Assembly (NCBI GenBank): GCA_002360495.1
Contig: DEQO01000050.1
Location: 1-8,527 of the forward strand
DNA: 8,527 nucleotides
Direction of reading: 5' to 3'
Origin: Flavobacteriales bacterium UBA3364
GTDB lineage: Bacteria; Bacteroidota; Bacteroidia; Flavobacteriales_F; PHOS-HE28
The notes beneath the pieces are model-generated. The model had not been told where the DNA came from and made no database searches. It saw only the letters and a program-made list of their open reading frames with translations. A program made the position numbers and the translations under genes. This document shows, piece after piece, positions 1 through 7,251 of this stretch (positions are counted from its first letter, which is position 1; each line of letters starts with the position of its first letter).

Positions 1-36
1 GGTATTCTGCGCGAACACCACCAGCTGCATAGCTCC
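1..36 (-). other. Open frame after the TAA stop, possible start or remainder of a gene running off the edge
   Basis: After the TAA at 37-39 the same frame reads Gly-Ala-Met-Gln-Leu-Val-Val-Phe-Ala-Gln-Asn-Thr to the edge. There is an ATG at 28-30 with GGAG only 2 nt before it, closer than a normal Shine-Dalgarno. It could be a new gene starting at that ATG or the rest of the reading frame interrupted by the stop. Too little is visible to decide. Confidence 0.25.
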
Positions 37-219
37 TTATTCGTCATAGGAGGCGCCGGTCACATGGATGGCGGTTCCGGTCGCTTGAACGCCGTAGCCG
101 ATATGGCCTTGCCCGACCTGCACGTTCAAGTAGCCTGTGCCAAGCAGTGTGGCGTCGTGGTCCTGGGCGAGCAGCGCCAAAGGGAAGAACAGGTCGATGG
201 AAGTTCTAGAGCGCAACAT
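37..219 (-). CDS. Unknown 60-residue reading frame, 5' part of a gene or an independent small protein
   Basis: I do not recognise this protein. The ATG at 219 lies 4 nt after the TGA of the delta-60 gene. It has an AAGGA-like ribosome site (complement of 228-232) 8 nt upstream, inside the last codons of that gene, so translational coupling is plausible. The start, MLRSRTSIDLFFPLALLAQ, could be a short signal peptide ending in Ala-Gln as in the two neighbours, although Asp9 interrupts the hydrophobic run. The remainder is Gly-, Thr- and Val-rich (YLNVQVGQGHIGYGVQATG, IHVTGASYDE) and looks beta-stranded. The frame stops at TAA (37-39) but continues open beyond it, so it may be the front of a longer gene broken by a nonsense change. 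The upstream extension to 267 overlaps the delta-60 gene and is unlikely to be used. Confidence 0.4.
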   Translation of the reverse strand: MLRSRTSIDLFFPLALLAQDHDATLLGTGYLNVQVGQGHIGYGVQATGTAIHVTGASYDE

Positions 220-223
220 GGGA

Positions 224-1747
224 TCAATCCTTGATGAAGGCTCGCTGACCATTGATCTGCGTACCATTCACGTGAAGGTGATAGAGACCCGGAGCGAATG
301 AGCGCACATCCAGGTGCCATGTCGGTAGGTCGCGGAGGCCGCTCTGCTCGAAGACCATCTTCCCACTCCGATCCGTGATCCGGATCGAGTATACATCCTC
401 TCCGACCCCTGTGATGCTCAACCGATCAACGGCCGGGTTCGGCCAGAGTTTGAATGGCTCCGCATCGGCGTTCGACAGAACGCTCACGTTCACATCATTG
501 ATCACCTGCAGGTAATACAGCAACCGATCACCAAAGTTGCTGTTGTCCACACCGGTAAGCAATACGCTGCTCCCTTTCAATACGGGCGTGAACCCATAGT
601 ATTGGTGGGAACTGGAAGACCATTGCGTGTACATGCCCCCTACGCCGAACACCGGATCGGCACTGCCGCCTGGAAGCAGCCGGAGCAGTGCAGCAGAGTT
701 GGTGCCCAGTGTATTGGGCACCCTGCCACCTACTAGGATACGGCCCGAACCGTCCACCTCCATGCCGATCGCTTCCCCTTCGAAGCCGAACTGCGGTTGT
801 AGGTCCACGATGCCATCACCGTCGAACGCGGGGTCGAGCGCGCCCGAGGCAAGTCGACGCTCTACCTCGGGACCGATGGTGAAGTCCAGTGGAGAGGATC
901 GCAACGTGTAGAAGCTCCCGTCGCCGTTCAAGTGCATGTCACGATAGAAGGTCTTGCCTGTGTTGCCGATGAACCCGTCTCCATCGAAGGAGGTGTCCAC
1001 AGCGCCCGATGCGGTCAGGCGGGTGATCACATCGAACTTGAAATTGCTGGTTTGGTCGTAGTAGCCTCCTACAACGAGGAAACCACCTCCGGGAAGCTGG
1101 GCCATGTCACGCGCGTACGCCCAATAGCCGGGAGGCGTTACCGTTTGGATGCCGCCGTTGCCCCAGCTGGCATCGACCGCGCCAGAGGAGGTGAACATGA
1201 CGAAGGCCATCGACGGTTGGTTGGCGAATGTGCCCTGCGCTCCACCGATCAAGAAGCGTCCGTCACTGAGGGCAACGATACAGCGTGCCTCTTGCAATGC
1301 CGTCCCGAGGTCCACGAGGGTGCTGCCGTTGGTCCCGAATGTGCCATCGATCGTAAGGTCGGCGTTATACCGAGCAATGGCCACGCGGTTGCCACCTCCG
1401 AACTGGCAATAGCCGATGACGATGATCTTGCCGCTTGCCAGTCGAAGGAGGTTGCTCCCGACGCTGTTGTTGGCACCGGTGGCGAACTGCTGGTTTTGCC
1501 CATTGGTCCAGTTGAGCTGCGAGCCGCTCGCATCATACTTGACCAAGCTGAACGAAGGGGCTTTCGTGAATATGGTGATGTGACCGCCATCGGCCGTGGC
1601 TACGGACCGGTTAAGGGCGAATGTGCCGGTCTCCGAGTACGACGGATCAAGCACGCCGTCGCCGGAGAAGCTCGGGTCGAGCGTACCCGGCTGGGCCAGG
1701 GTCAAGGCAGTGTTGATCACCAGTGTGAAAGCGGTGAGTTGTCTCAT
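224..1747 (-). CDS. Secreted delta-60 repeat protein with T9SS type A sorting domain
   Basis: Predicted exported protein of 507 residues, function unknown. A signal peptide (MRQLTAFTLVINTALTLAQ, cleavage near residue 19) leads into repeats matching the delta-60 pattern (G-x-LDPSF-x-GDG-x-V). Clear units start near residues 21 (GTLDPSFSGDG), 188 (GAVDASWGNGG), 248 (GAVDTSFDGDG), 302 (GALDPAFDGDG) and 361 (GSADPVFGVGG). Weaker ones lie near 132 (IDGTFGTNG) and 75 (GSQLNWTNGQ). The 54-60 residue spacing gives seven units, which suggests a seven-bladed propeller. Residues 433-507 are a T9SS type A sorting domain: KLWPNPAVDRLSI, IRITDRSGKMVFEQSG, FAPGLYHLHVNG, and terminal RAFIKD. The start is an ATG preceded by A-rich sequence (CCAAAACTGTGACA) without Shine-Dalgarno. 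It lies 46 nt after the 518-aa gene, which has the same type of sorting domain, so the two probably form one transcript and reach the same destination. Confidence 0.88.
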   Translation of the reverse strand: MRQLTAFTLVINTALTLAQPGTLDPSFSGDGVLDPSYSETGTFALNRSVATADGGHITIFTKAPSFSLVKYDASGSQLNWTNGQNQQFATGANNSVGSNLLRLASGKIIVIGYCQFGGGNRVAIARYNADLTIDGTFGTNGSTLVDLGTALQEARCIVALSDGRFLIGGAQGTFANQPSMAFVMFTSSGAVDASWGNGGIQTVTPPGYWAYARDMAQLPGGGFLVVGGYYDQTSNFKFDVITRLTASGAVDTSFDGDGFIGNTGKTFYRDMHLNGDGSFYTLRSSPLDFTIGPEVERRLASGALDPAFDGDGIVDLQPQFGFEGEAIGMEVDGSGRILVGGRVPNTLGTNSAALLRLLPGGSADPVFGVGGMYTQWSSSSHQYYGFTPVLKGSSVLLTGVDNSNFGDRLLYYLQVINDVNVSVLSNADAEPFKLWPNPAVDRLSITGVGEDVYSIRITDRSGKMVFEQSGLRDLPTWHLDVRSFAPGLYHLHVNGTQINGQRAFIKD

Positions 1748-1793
1748 TGTGTCACAGTTTTGGTTCGTTCTTGATCCATACTAAGCCCCCGCG

Positions 1794-3350
1794 TCAGTTC
1801 TTCAAGAAGCTTCGCGAAACACGGCCGCGCGGGCTTTCGACCTGGAGCACGTACGCGCCACTGCTCAACTGGGCGAGGTTGATCGTGTATGGCGAGGGAA
1901 GCTTGCCTTGAATGCTGAGCACACGTGCGCCGCTCAGGTCGAGAACTTGCAACGAGCGGAACTCTGTGTCGGTGTCCGTGCCGATGGTCAGGTGATCGGT
2001 GGCAGGGTTGGGCTGCATGCGTAGGTCGAACGGAGCAAGGGGTCGGTCCGCCACACTGTTCGGCGTTGCGAACAAGGTGTCTTTCCATAGCTCGGTGCTC
2101 TCGAATGTGAGTTGCACGTTCAGCTGGGCCGTAAGCGTTGAATCCGAGGGGTTGATCGGGCTCAACGTGGGTGTGTACGCAGCGGTGGTGAAACTGTACG
2201 GCGCGCTGAATGGCGCGGGCAAGGTGCCAAGCGGACCAGATACGTACAGCGTGGTGATCGTATTCGTGAATGGGTTCGTGGAGTAGTTGCCCAACATCAC
2301 CTGAGTGCCATCGGACTTGGGCAGCAGCGCTTCGCAAAGCATGTAAGTGCCTGGTGGCCCCTCTTGCGTGACAGCGAAGACCGTTGAGCCGTCCGGCGCC
2401 AAGCGAAAAACTTCAGCGCCATTGCCGCCGGTGCCATAAGCCGATCCGTCCGGTCCGAAGTGGATGCTGCCCACGCTGAACGATGCACCGGTATAGCCCC
2501 AGGAAACCACCATGGCCCCGGATGCGGTCATGTCGATCATGCCGAGGTACATTCCGGGTTGAGGCAGAAGCACGGCGAGGCGAATATTCCCTCCGGGTAA
2601 TTCGGTGAGCGCCATTCCTTCGGCGTTCCCGCCATTGTTGGGTGCGATCTCGCGTGCCCAATTCACGTTCCCATTGGAGTCGAGGCGAAGGACGAAAGCG
2701 CTGCTCGTACCGTTCGCCGTCATCTTGCCGCAAAGCAGCAAGCCGCCGTCGCTGGTGCTCGCCATGCTTCGCGCCCTGAACAAGGTGTTGTTGCCGACGA
2801 GCCGATAGGTCTTCCGCCACAGCACGGTACCCGTGGCGCTGTAGCGTGCTACGGCAGCACGCTGGTATGGCCCGAACGTGTAAAGGAGCGCACAGCCGCC
2901 ATCACCAGCGGGCAGTACTTGCGCCACCTGGCTCGGTCCGGGCACCGCAGCCTGCCAAACAATGCTAGATGTGCCATTCGATCTCAGCACCACCAAGGTG
3001 TCGGCGCCGAGAGAAGCGTGATAGAACACGTCGTTGCCCAGTGTGGCCACATCGTTCAGGTACAAGTCGGTGCTTGCGTAGGAGGATGTTCGTCGCAATC
3101 GGCTGCAGGCTACGGGTTCGCCATCATTGTTGATGTCGCAAACGATACCGTGGAAATTCGTGAACACGTAGCCGTTCGGGCGCAAAGCCGCATCGGAGCC
3201 ATAAGCGTAGTAGTTCGGCGGGTAGAACGTCGCTTCTTCAGGTGCATAGGCGCGCATGAAGAGTTGGGCATCCATGTTGCCCACGTTCAGGACCAGTAAC
3301 ACGGAAAGGATGGGACGCACGCATGGGCTCAGCCATGAAGGCGCCTTCAT
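1794..3350 (-). CDS. Secreted beta-propeller-like protein with T9SS type A sorting domain
   Basis: Predicted exported protein of 518 residues, function unknown. It begins with a signal peptide (basic start MKAPSWLSPCVR, hydrophobic core ILSVLLVLNV, cleavage probably after the Ala-Gln at 28-29). The body (about 30-420) has recurring blade-like units such as SDGGLLLCGKM (200), AFVLRLDSNGNVNWAREI (218), ELPGGNIRLAVLL (250) and FGPDGSAYGTGGNGAEVFRL (298). These resemble propeller proteins built on the pattern 'data line, property, recollected value'. Residues about 440-518 are a type A sorting domain: FDLRMQPNPATDHLTI, then VLDLSGARVLSI, then LSSGAYVLQV. This directs the folded protein through the outer membrane by T9SS, with removal of the domain and release or surface attachment. 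The ATG at 3350 was chosen because longer versions (ATG 3443, GTG 3497) would bury the signal peptide behind hydrophilic sequence. The 507-aa gene follows after 46 nt and is probably co-transcribed. Confidence 0.85.
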   Translation of the reverse strand: MKAPSWLSPCVRPILSVLLVLNVGNMDAQLFMRAYAPEEATFYPPNYYAYGSDAALRPNGYVFTNFHGIVCDINNDGEPVACSRLRRTSSYASTDLYLNDVATLGNDVFYHASLGADTLVVLRSNGTSSIVWQAAVPGPSQVAQVLPAGDGGCALLYTFGPYQRAAVARYSATGTVLWRKTYRLVGNNTLFRARSMASTSDGGLLLCGKMTANGTSSAFVLRLDSNGNVNWAREIAPNNGGNAEGMALTELPGGNIRLAVLLPQPGMYLGMIDMTASGAMVVSWGYTGASFSVGSIHFGPDGSAYGTGGNGAEVFRLAPDGSTVFAVTQEGPPGTYMLCEALLPKSDGTQVMLGNYSTNPFTNTITTLYVSGPLGTLPAPFSAPYSFTTAAYTPTLSPINPSDSTLTAQLNVQLTFESTELWKDTLFATPNSVADRPLAPFDLRMQPNPATDHLTIGTDTDTEFRSLQVLDLSGARVLSIQGKLPSPYTINLAQLSSGAYVLQVESPRGRVSRSFLKN

Positions 3351-3512
3351 GGGAGGTACGCTCCGTGGTCCATCGTGTACGGGATGATCGTTGAACACAG
3401 CGTGCACGGGCGCTGACGCGGGATCGAGAAAGGCTGGGCGCATGGTCTTGACTTCTCGGACCCAAAGGGACCGATCCCACCAGCACCGGTCAATCACATC
3501 ATGATGTGGTGC
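3351..3512 (-). promoter_or_regulatory. Intergenic region upstream of the T9SS-protein pair
   Basis: 162 nt separate the regulator stop from the chosen start of the 518-aa protein, the only sizeable gap in this half of the window, so a promoter for the two secreted-protein genes is plausible. It contains the 14-bp palindrome. On the minus strand a TTTG occurs in TCCCTTTGGGTCC (complement of 3458-3470), but no TAnnTTTG follows at the usual spacing. The frame upstream of the chosen start stays open to a GTG at 3497 and has an ATG at 3443, so part of this region could be coding; the signal peptide argues against that. Confidence 0.35.
3495..3508. promoter_or_regulatory. Perfect 14-bp palindrome, candidate operator upstream of the secreted-protein genes
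   Basis: CACATCATGATGTG is identical to its reverse complement. On the minus strand it sits just after the regulator stop codon and about 145 nt before the ATG of the 518-aa secreted protein. A dyad of this size suits a dimeric helix-turn-helix protein, and the adjacent LuxR-type regulator is the obvious candidate. It does not resemble a terminator: it has no loop, little GC and no T tract. A binding role is inferred from symmetry and position only. Confidence 0.4.
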
Positions 3513-4148
3513 CTATCCGAGCAACCGCTGGTTGATGGTCTTGGCCACGGCCTCCGTATTGCTGCGCACATGCAACTTCTCGTAGATGTGCTTGATGTGG
3601 CTCCGCACGGTGTTGATGCTGATGCCGAGCTTGTCGCCCACCATCTTGTAGCTGAGCCCGTCCACGAGGCATTGCAGCACTTCGCGTTCGCGCGCGTTGA
3701 GGCCGTGGTCTGCCGATGCAGAAGGTGGGGCGTGCAATTGCAGCAGCACTTTGCGCGCGATGCTCGGGGTCATGGGCGCGCCGCCCTCGTGCGCTTCACG
3801 GATGGCTGCGATGAGCGCATCCGGCGGTGTGCTCTTGAGCAGGTAACCCATGGCGCCGGCTTGCAAGGCGGCGTATACGCGCTCGGCTTCCTCGAACACC
3901 GTGAGCATGATGACCAGTGTGCCGGGTGCGGCCTTGCGGATCCGGGCCACCGCTTCGATACCGTTGATGCCCGGCATGTCGATGTCCATGAGCACGATCT
4001 GCGGACGCTCCAGCGCGATGATGTCCTCCACGCTCATTGCATCTGCATGCAGGCCGGTGAGGAAAATGCCCTTGGTGTATCGGAGCAGTTCTCCCAGCGA
4101 TTCGCGGATGTTCGCGTTATCGTCGAAGAGGCTCACGTGGATATCCAT
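3513..4148 (-). CDS. Response regulator, NarL/FixJ (LuxR-HTH) family
   Basis: DNA-binding response regulator of 211 residues, the usual length for the NarL/FixJ family. The receiver domain (about 2-120) has the acidic pair Asp9 and Asp10, phosphoacceptor Asp55 (IVLMDIDMPGINGIE), Thr83 of the switch (VIMLTVF) and Lys105 (GYLLKSTPPDALI). After a short linker, a LuxR-type helix-turn-helix spans about 149-207, with LNAREREVLQCLVDGLS and recognition helix region SINTVRSHIKHIYEKL. All phosphorylation residues are present, so it should be a working receiver. It starts at ATG 43 nt after the HisKA_3 kinase stop, with no Shine-Dalgarno, and this order is typical of a cognate pair in one transcript. 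Targets are unknown. The palindrome starting 4 nt beyond its TAG stop, and the secreted-protein genes that follow, are candidates. Confidence 0.95.
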   Translation of the reverse strand: MDIHVSLFDDNANIRESLGELLRYTKGIFLTGLHADAMSVEDIIALERPQIVLMDIDMPGINGIEAVARIRKAAPGTLVIMLTVFEEAERVYAALQAGAMGYLLKSTPPDALIAAIREAHEGGAPMTPSIARKVLLQLHAPPSASADHGLNAREREVLQCLVDGLSYKMVGDKLGISINTVRSHIKHIYEKLHVRSNTEAVAKTINQRLLG

Positions 4149-4184
4149 GCGGCGAAGCTAGCGGCCGGTGGTGGAGGGTTCTCC

Positions 4185-4199
4185 CACATCATCATGCGG
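4185..4199. repeat. Imperfect copy of the palindrome at 3495-3508, across the kinase stop codon
   Basis: CACATCATCATGCGG here matches CACATCATGATGTGG at 3495-3509 at 13 of 15 positions. This copy covers the kinase TGA and begins the 43-nt spacer before the regulator gene. Only five of its seven dyad pairs are kept, and part of it is constrained by coding, so chance resemblance of short CAT/ATG strings is a real possibility. Confidence 0.3.
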
Positions 4200-7100
4200 T
4201 TCGACGCAACGGAGCGGCCAGATGTACGCGGGTTCCGCCTCCTTCCGACTCGGTTATCTCCAAACGGCCGCCGATGGCCGCAGCGCGCTTGTGCATGCTT
4301 GCCAGCCCATTGCCGTTCAGGCGGTCGGCATGGCTGCGTGCCATGCCTTTACCGTTGTCCTGTACCACGAGCACGATATGGCCGTGGTCGATGCGAAGCT
4401 CCACGCGCACTTTAGTGCAAGCGGCATGCTTCACGGCATTGGTAACGCTTTCCTTCAGCACCAGGAAGAGCTCGCGCCGTTGCACCATGTCCAGCTTCTG
4501 TGCTGCCACGTTCGCGTCCGCTCTGAAGTCGAGCGCAATGTCCTTTGCAGCGAGCGCTTCCGCAGCGAAAAGTTGCATGCGCTCGATCAAGGAGCCACCG
4601 CCATCGTTCTTCGGGTCCACGCTCCAGACGATGTCGCTCATGCGCGCGATCATCTCGCGCGAGCGCGCCCCCATGCGCTCCATCACACTGTGTGCGGCCG
4701 CGATGTCGGCTTCTTCCAACTGCTGCTTTCCCAGTTCGCTGAAGTAGCTGATGCTGCCCAAGGTGCTGCCGATGTCGTCGTGGAGGTCGCGCGCCAGGCG
4801 ATCGCGCAAGGCCTGCTCGCGCATGCGCTGCTTACTGCGGTACCGCAAGAGCAGCAAGGCGATTCCAGCCAGTCCCGAGACCACGATGAGCATGAACCAC
4901 CACGAACGCCACCACGGCGGCAAGATGACGAAGCTCCACGCGGTGGTGGCCCATTGGTTCGATGCAGCGCGTGAAGCGCCGAGTTCCAGTTCGTACCGCC
5001 CCGGTGCCAGCCCGGCGAGTGCGATACGCTCGTCTTTGCCCAAAGCGATCCAGCGCTCATTATCGCCTGCAAGCCGGTACCGGAAGCGCGCATCGTTGCC
5101 CGCGCTGGGATCCACGACGCTCGGTGTGATGAACAGGTAGTTGTGGTCGTAGGGCAGTGCCGCGGTCCGGCTGCTCAGTAGGCTGTCCACCCGTAGGTCG
5201 AAGAGGCTCAAAGCGGCTAAGCGCGGCTGCGGCGGCGCACGCATAGCCAACAGCGACGCCACGTCGATCGCGAGCAGTGCTTCGCCGTTCGTTGCCCAGA
5301 TATGCCCGTGCGCGTCGGTTACCGGGTAGCCCTCGAGGCCGTTCAAGGCAAGTGCGTCAACGAACAGTGCGCTTGTCCCGGTCGATGGGTCGTAACAGAA
5401 CAATCCGCCCGATGCAATGCCCCATACACGGCCGCTCTTGTCCAGCGTAAGCCCTTGCAGGCCGGTAACCTCGGCAACCTTGCGGAACGGTTCGGGTTCC
5501 GTTGGCCGGAAACGGTACAGCCCGCCGCCTGCACTGCACCAATAGCCGTCGTCCCGGTCTTCGATGATGTCCGAGGCATCGAGCGCGGTGCGCGACCGCC
5601 CAGCCTGGGTAGTGCTCCATGATACGTTGGTGCAGAACCCATCGAGCGGATAGGTGGTGGTGGCGCCTTCTTCGTAGGCGCGATAGCGCCGGATGATACT
5701 GTCGCAGGACAGTAGTCCCACGATTTCGGTGATGCCCTTGGCAGCGCCTGCCTGCCAAATGCGTCCTTCGCGATCGATGTGCGCTCTGCGTACCAAATGG
5801 TCGCCCCCTTCGGGCTGTACGCTCGAGGTGAACACTGGTTCCATGGCATCCGGGTGCATGCTGAACAATCCATGACCGTAGGCGGACCAAAGGATCTCGG
5901 TACCAAGCGTGCTGTGCCGTTCGGCGATGCTGTTGATAGCGGAGGAAGAGATGTCGTCCGCACGGATCGGTCCCCAGCTGCGGCGCACATGGCGCAGATC
6001 GTGCGCATCGGCATCGAGCCGGTGGATGCTGCGCTGCGATCCGATGAACAGCCGACCGTCCGTCATGCCGTGAGCTGCATAGAGAACCAATCCGCCGAGC
6101 CTGTCCTTGAACGGGCCGAGCCCAGGCGCTTGCGTATCGTTCACGTCCCGCCATACGCGAGCATTGCTGACTGCGCCGACCCTTCCATCCGGCCAGCGGA
6201 ACAAGCTCTTGATGCGTTCATCGCCTTGCCTGTCCTTCAACCGGAGGATGCGCTGACCGTTGTCTCCCGGGCGTATCAGGTAAAGGCCTTCCGTGGTTCC
6301 CAGCCAAAGTCGGCCATCGTCCACGAGCATGGACTGGATGGATGCGCCTGGCAGGATGGGTTCATCGGATGACCAAGCGGAGCGACTCGCGTCGAAGAAG
6401 AAGAGGCCGGAGCGTTTCGTGCCCATGGCGAAGCGCCCGTCCGGAAGCAGCAGTGAGCAGGTGATCTCATCATCGGAGTAGCTCAACGCGGAGGCACTGG
6501 GTAGGACGCGCTGTTCCTGGCTCATCCGCTGCAGATCGAAAAGATGGACCGCATTGTCCCACCCTGTCCCCAGTACACGGTCGGGTCCTATTTCATGTAA
6601 AGCGGTAAGGGTATGGCCCGGGTATGGGAAGCGCGATCCGTGGATGGAGACACCGAAGTCACCGTGACCGGGGACCAATAGCCCACTACCGTTCAAGCAA
6701 AGAACACGAGTACCGTTGCGCATGTCCAACAGGGCTGAGAAGCTCGCACCGCTTTCGCTGAAACGCACTGCCTCCGCATGTGTATCGCTGTCTTGGGTCA
6801 AGCGCAGGCAGGTCGAATTTTCCGTCGTCATTACCGCTGTGCCATCCCGCATTCGGAACAATGCGCGTATGGACGGAGTGCTGGTCCCATGAGTTCGGTC
6901 GCATTCGATGGTGTGTGCTCGGCCTTGCGCATCGATGACCCATGCACCACCCTTGGTGCCTACCAGCACTCTGTCTGAATGTGCGAGCAGCGCTGTGGCG
7001 TGCCTGCTGGGCATCGAAGGACCATTCGCCTCACGGGTAGGGAACTCCTCGAACAAGCGACCATCGAAGCGGAAGACCCCGTTCGTGGTTCCGATCCACA

Positions 7101-7251
7101 GGAAGCCTTTCGCGTCCATGGCGAGCGCTGTGACGGAAAGCGAAGGAAGTCCTTCGGTGGTGCCCCAATGCCGCATCACAGGCTCATTGAGCCATTGCGC
7201 CTGCTCGGGTATGGAAAACAATAGACCGATCAGCAACGTGATCCTGCGCAT
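4192..7251 (-). CDS. Membrane sensor histidine kinase: periplasmic reg_prop propeller, Y_Y_Y domain, HisKA_3 and HATPase_c
   Basis: Two-component sensor kinase of 1019 residues. Residues 1-19 (MRRITLLIGLLFSIPEQAQ) form a signal peptide. Residues 20 to about 665 hold repeated propeller blades, the first a textbook reg_prop motif (GLPSLSVTALAMDAKGFLW, from residue 34). Later blades show LWLGTTEGLYLI (315), LFIGSQRSIHRLD (401), GYWCSAGGGLYRF (569) and RVWGIASGGLFCYDP (608). A Y_Y_Y domain (about 702-777, FRYRLAGDNERW and LAPGRYELEL) leads to one membrane helix (about 783-803). A HisKA_3 dimerisation domain follows, with phosphoacceptor His824 in RDLHDDIGSTLGSI. The HATPase_c domain has N-box Asn938 (KESVTNAVKHA), DNGKGM at 965 and GNGLASM at 980, so the catalytic set looks intact. 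An upstream in-frame TTG at 7260 would add three residues; the ATG at 7251 is preferred because it gives a clean signal peptide. There is no receiver or AraC domain, so this is not a hybrid (HTCS) kinase. The regulator gene 43 nt downstream is the likely partner. The ligand is unknown. Confidence 0.93.
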   Translation of the reverse strand: MRRITLLIGLLFSIPEQAQWLNEPVMRHWGTTEGLPSLSVTALAMDAKGFLWIGTTNGVFRFDGRLFEEFPTREANGPSMPSRHATALLAHSDRVLVGTKGGAWVIDAQGRAHTIECDRTHGTSTPSIRALFRMRDGTAVMTTENSTCLRLTQDSDTHAEAVRFSESGASFSALLDMRNGTRVLCLNGSGLLVPGHGDFGVSIHGSRFPYPGHTLTALHEIGPDRVLGTGWDNAVHLFDLQRMSQEQRVLPSASALSYSDDEITCSLLLPDGRFAMGTKRSGLFFFDASRSAWSSDEPILPGASIQSMLVDDGRLWLGTTEGLYLIRPGDNGQRILRLKDRQGDERIKSLFRWPDGRVGAVSNARVWRDVNDTQAPGLGPFKDRLGGLVLYAAHGMTDGRLFIGSQRSIHRLDADAHDLRHVRRSWGPIRADDISSSAINSIAERHSTLGTEILWSAYGHGLFSMHPDAMEPVFTSSVQPEGGDHLVRRAHIDREGRIWQAGAAKGITEIVGLLSCDSIIRRYRAYEEGATTTYPLDGFCTNVSWSTTQAGRSRTALDASDIIEDRDDGYWCSAGGGLYRFRPTEPEPFRKVAEVTGLQGLTLDKSGRVWGIASGGLFCYDPSTGTSALFVDALALNGLEGYPVTDAHGHIWATNGEALLAIDVASLLAMRAPPQPRLAALSLFDLRVDSLLSSRTAALPYDHNYLFITPSVVDPSAGNDARFRYRLAGDNERWIALGKDERIALAGLAPGRYELELGASRAASNQWATTAWSFVILPPWWRSWWFMLIVVSGLAGIALLLLRYRSKQRMREQALRDRLARDLHDDIGSTLGSISYFSELGKQQLEEADIAAAHSVMERMGARSREMIARMSDIVWSVDPKNDGGGSLIERMQLFAAEALAAKDIALDFRADANVAAQKLDMVQRRELFLVLKESVTNAVKHAACTKVRVELRIDHGHIVLVVQDNGKGMARSHADRLNGNGLASMHKRAAAIGGRLEITESEGGGTRVHLAAPLRRTA

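Noticed and set aside
932..1774. 280-codon plus-strand open frame opposite the delta-60 gene
   Set aside because: It is antisense to a well-supported T9SS protein, has no domain I recognise, and its start and end are unrelated to any intergenic region.
3458..3471. Apparent symmetric string around CCCAAAGGG in the intergenic region
   Set aside because: Only the central three base pairs on each side are complementary. The flanks do not continue the dyad, so it is unremarkable.
3351..3497. 49-residue N-terminal extension of the 518-aa protein from a GTG at 3497
   Set aside because: It would place a hydrophilic stretch before an evident signal peptide and start inside the palindrome. The ATG at 3350 gives a normal exported protein.
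3501..4415. 304-codon plus-strand open frame opposite the regulator gene
   Set aside because: It lies antisense to a regulator with all family motifs. Its translation is rich in His, Arg and Cys with no recognisable domain, as expected of a shadow frame in high-GC DNA.
4635..4680. Run of GCGC-rich alternating sequence resembling a hairpin or repeat
   Set aside because: It falls within the kinase coding region and is explained by Arg, Ala and Met codons of the segment GARSREMIARMSD.
4168..4974. 268-codon plus-strand open frame opposite the kinase catalytic domains
   Set aside because: The opposite strand encodes intact HisKA_3 and HATPase_c motifs, and this frame has a low-complexity His/Arg/Ala composition.
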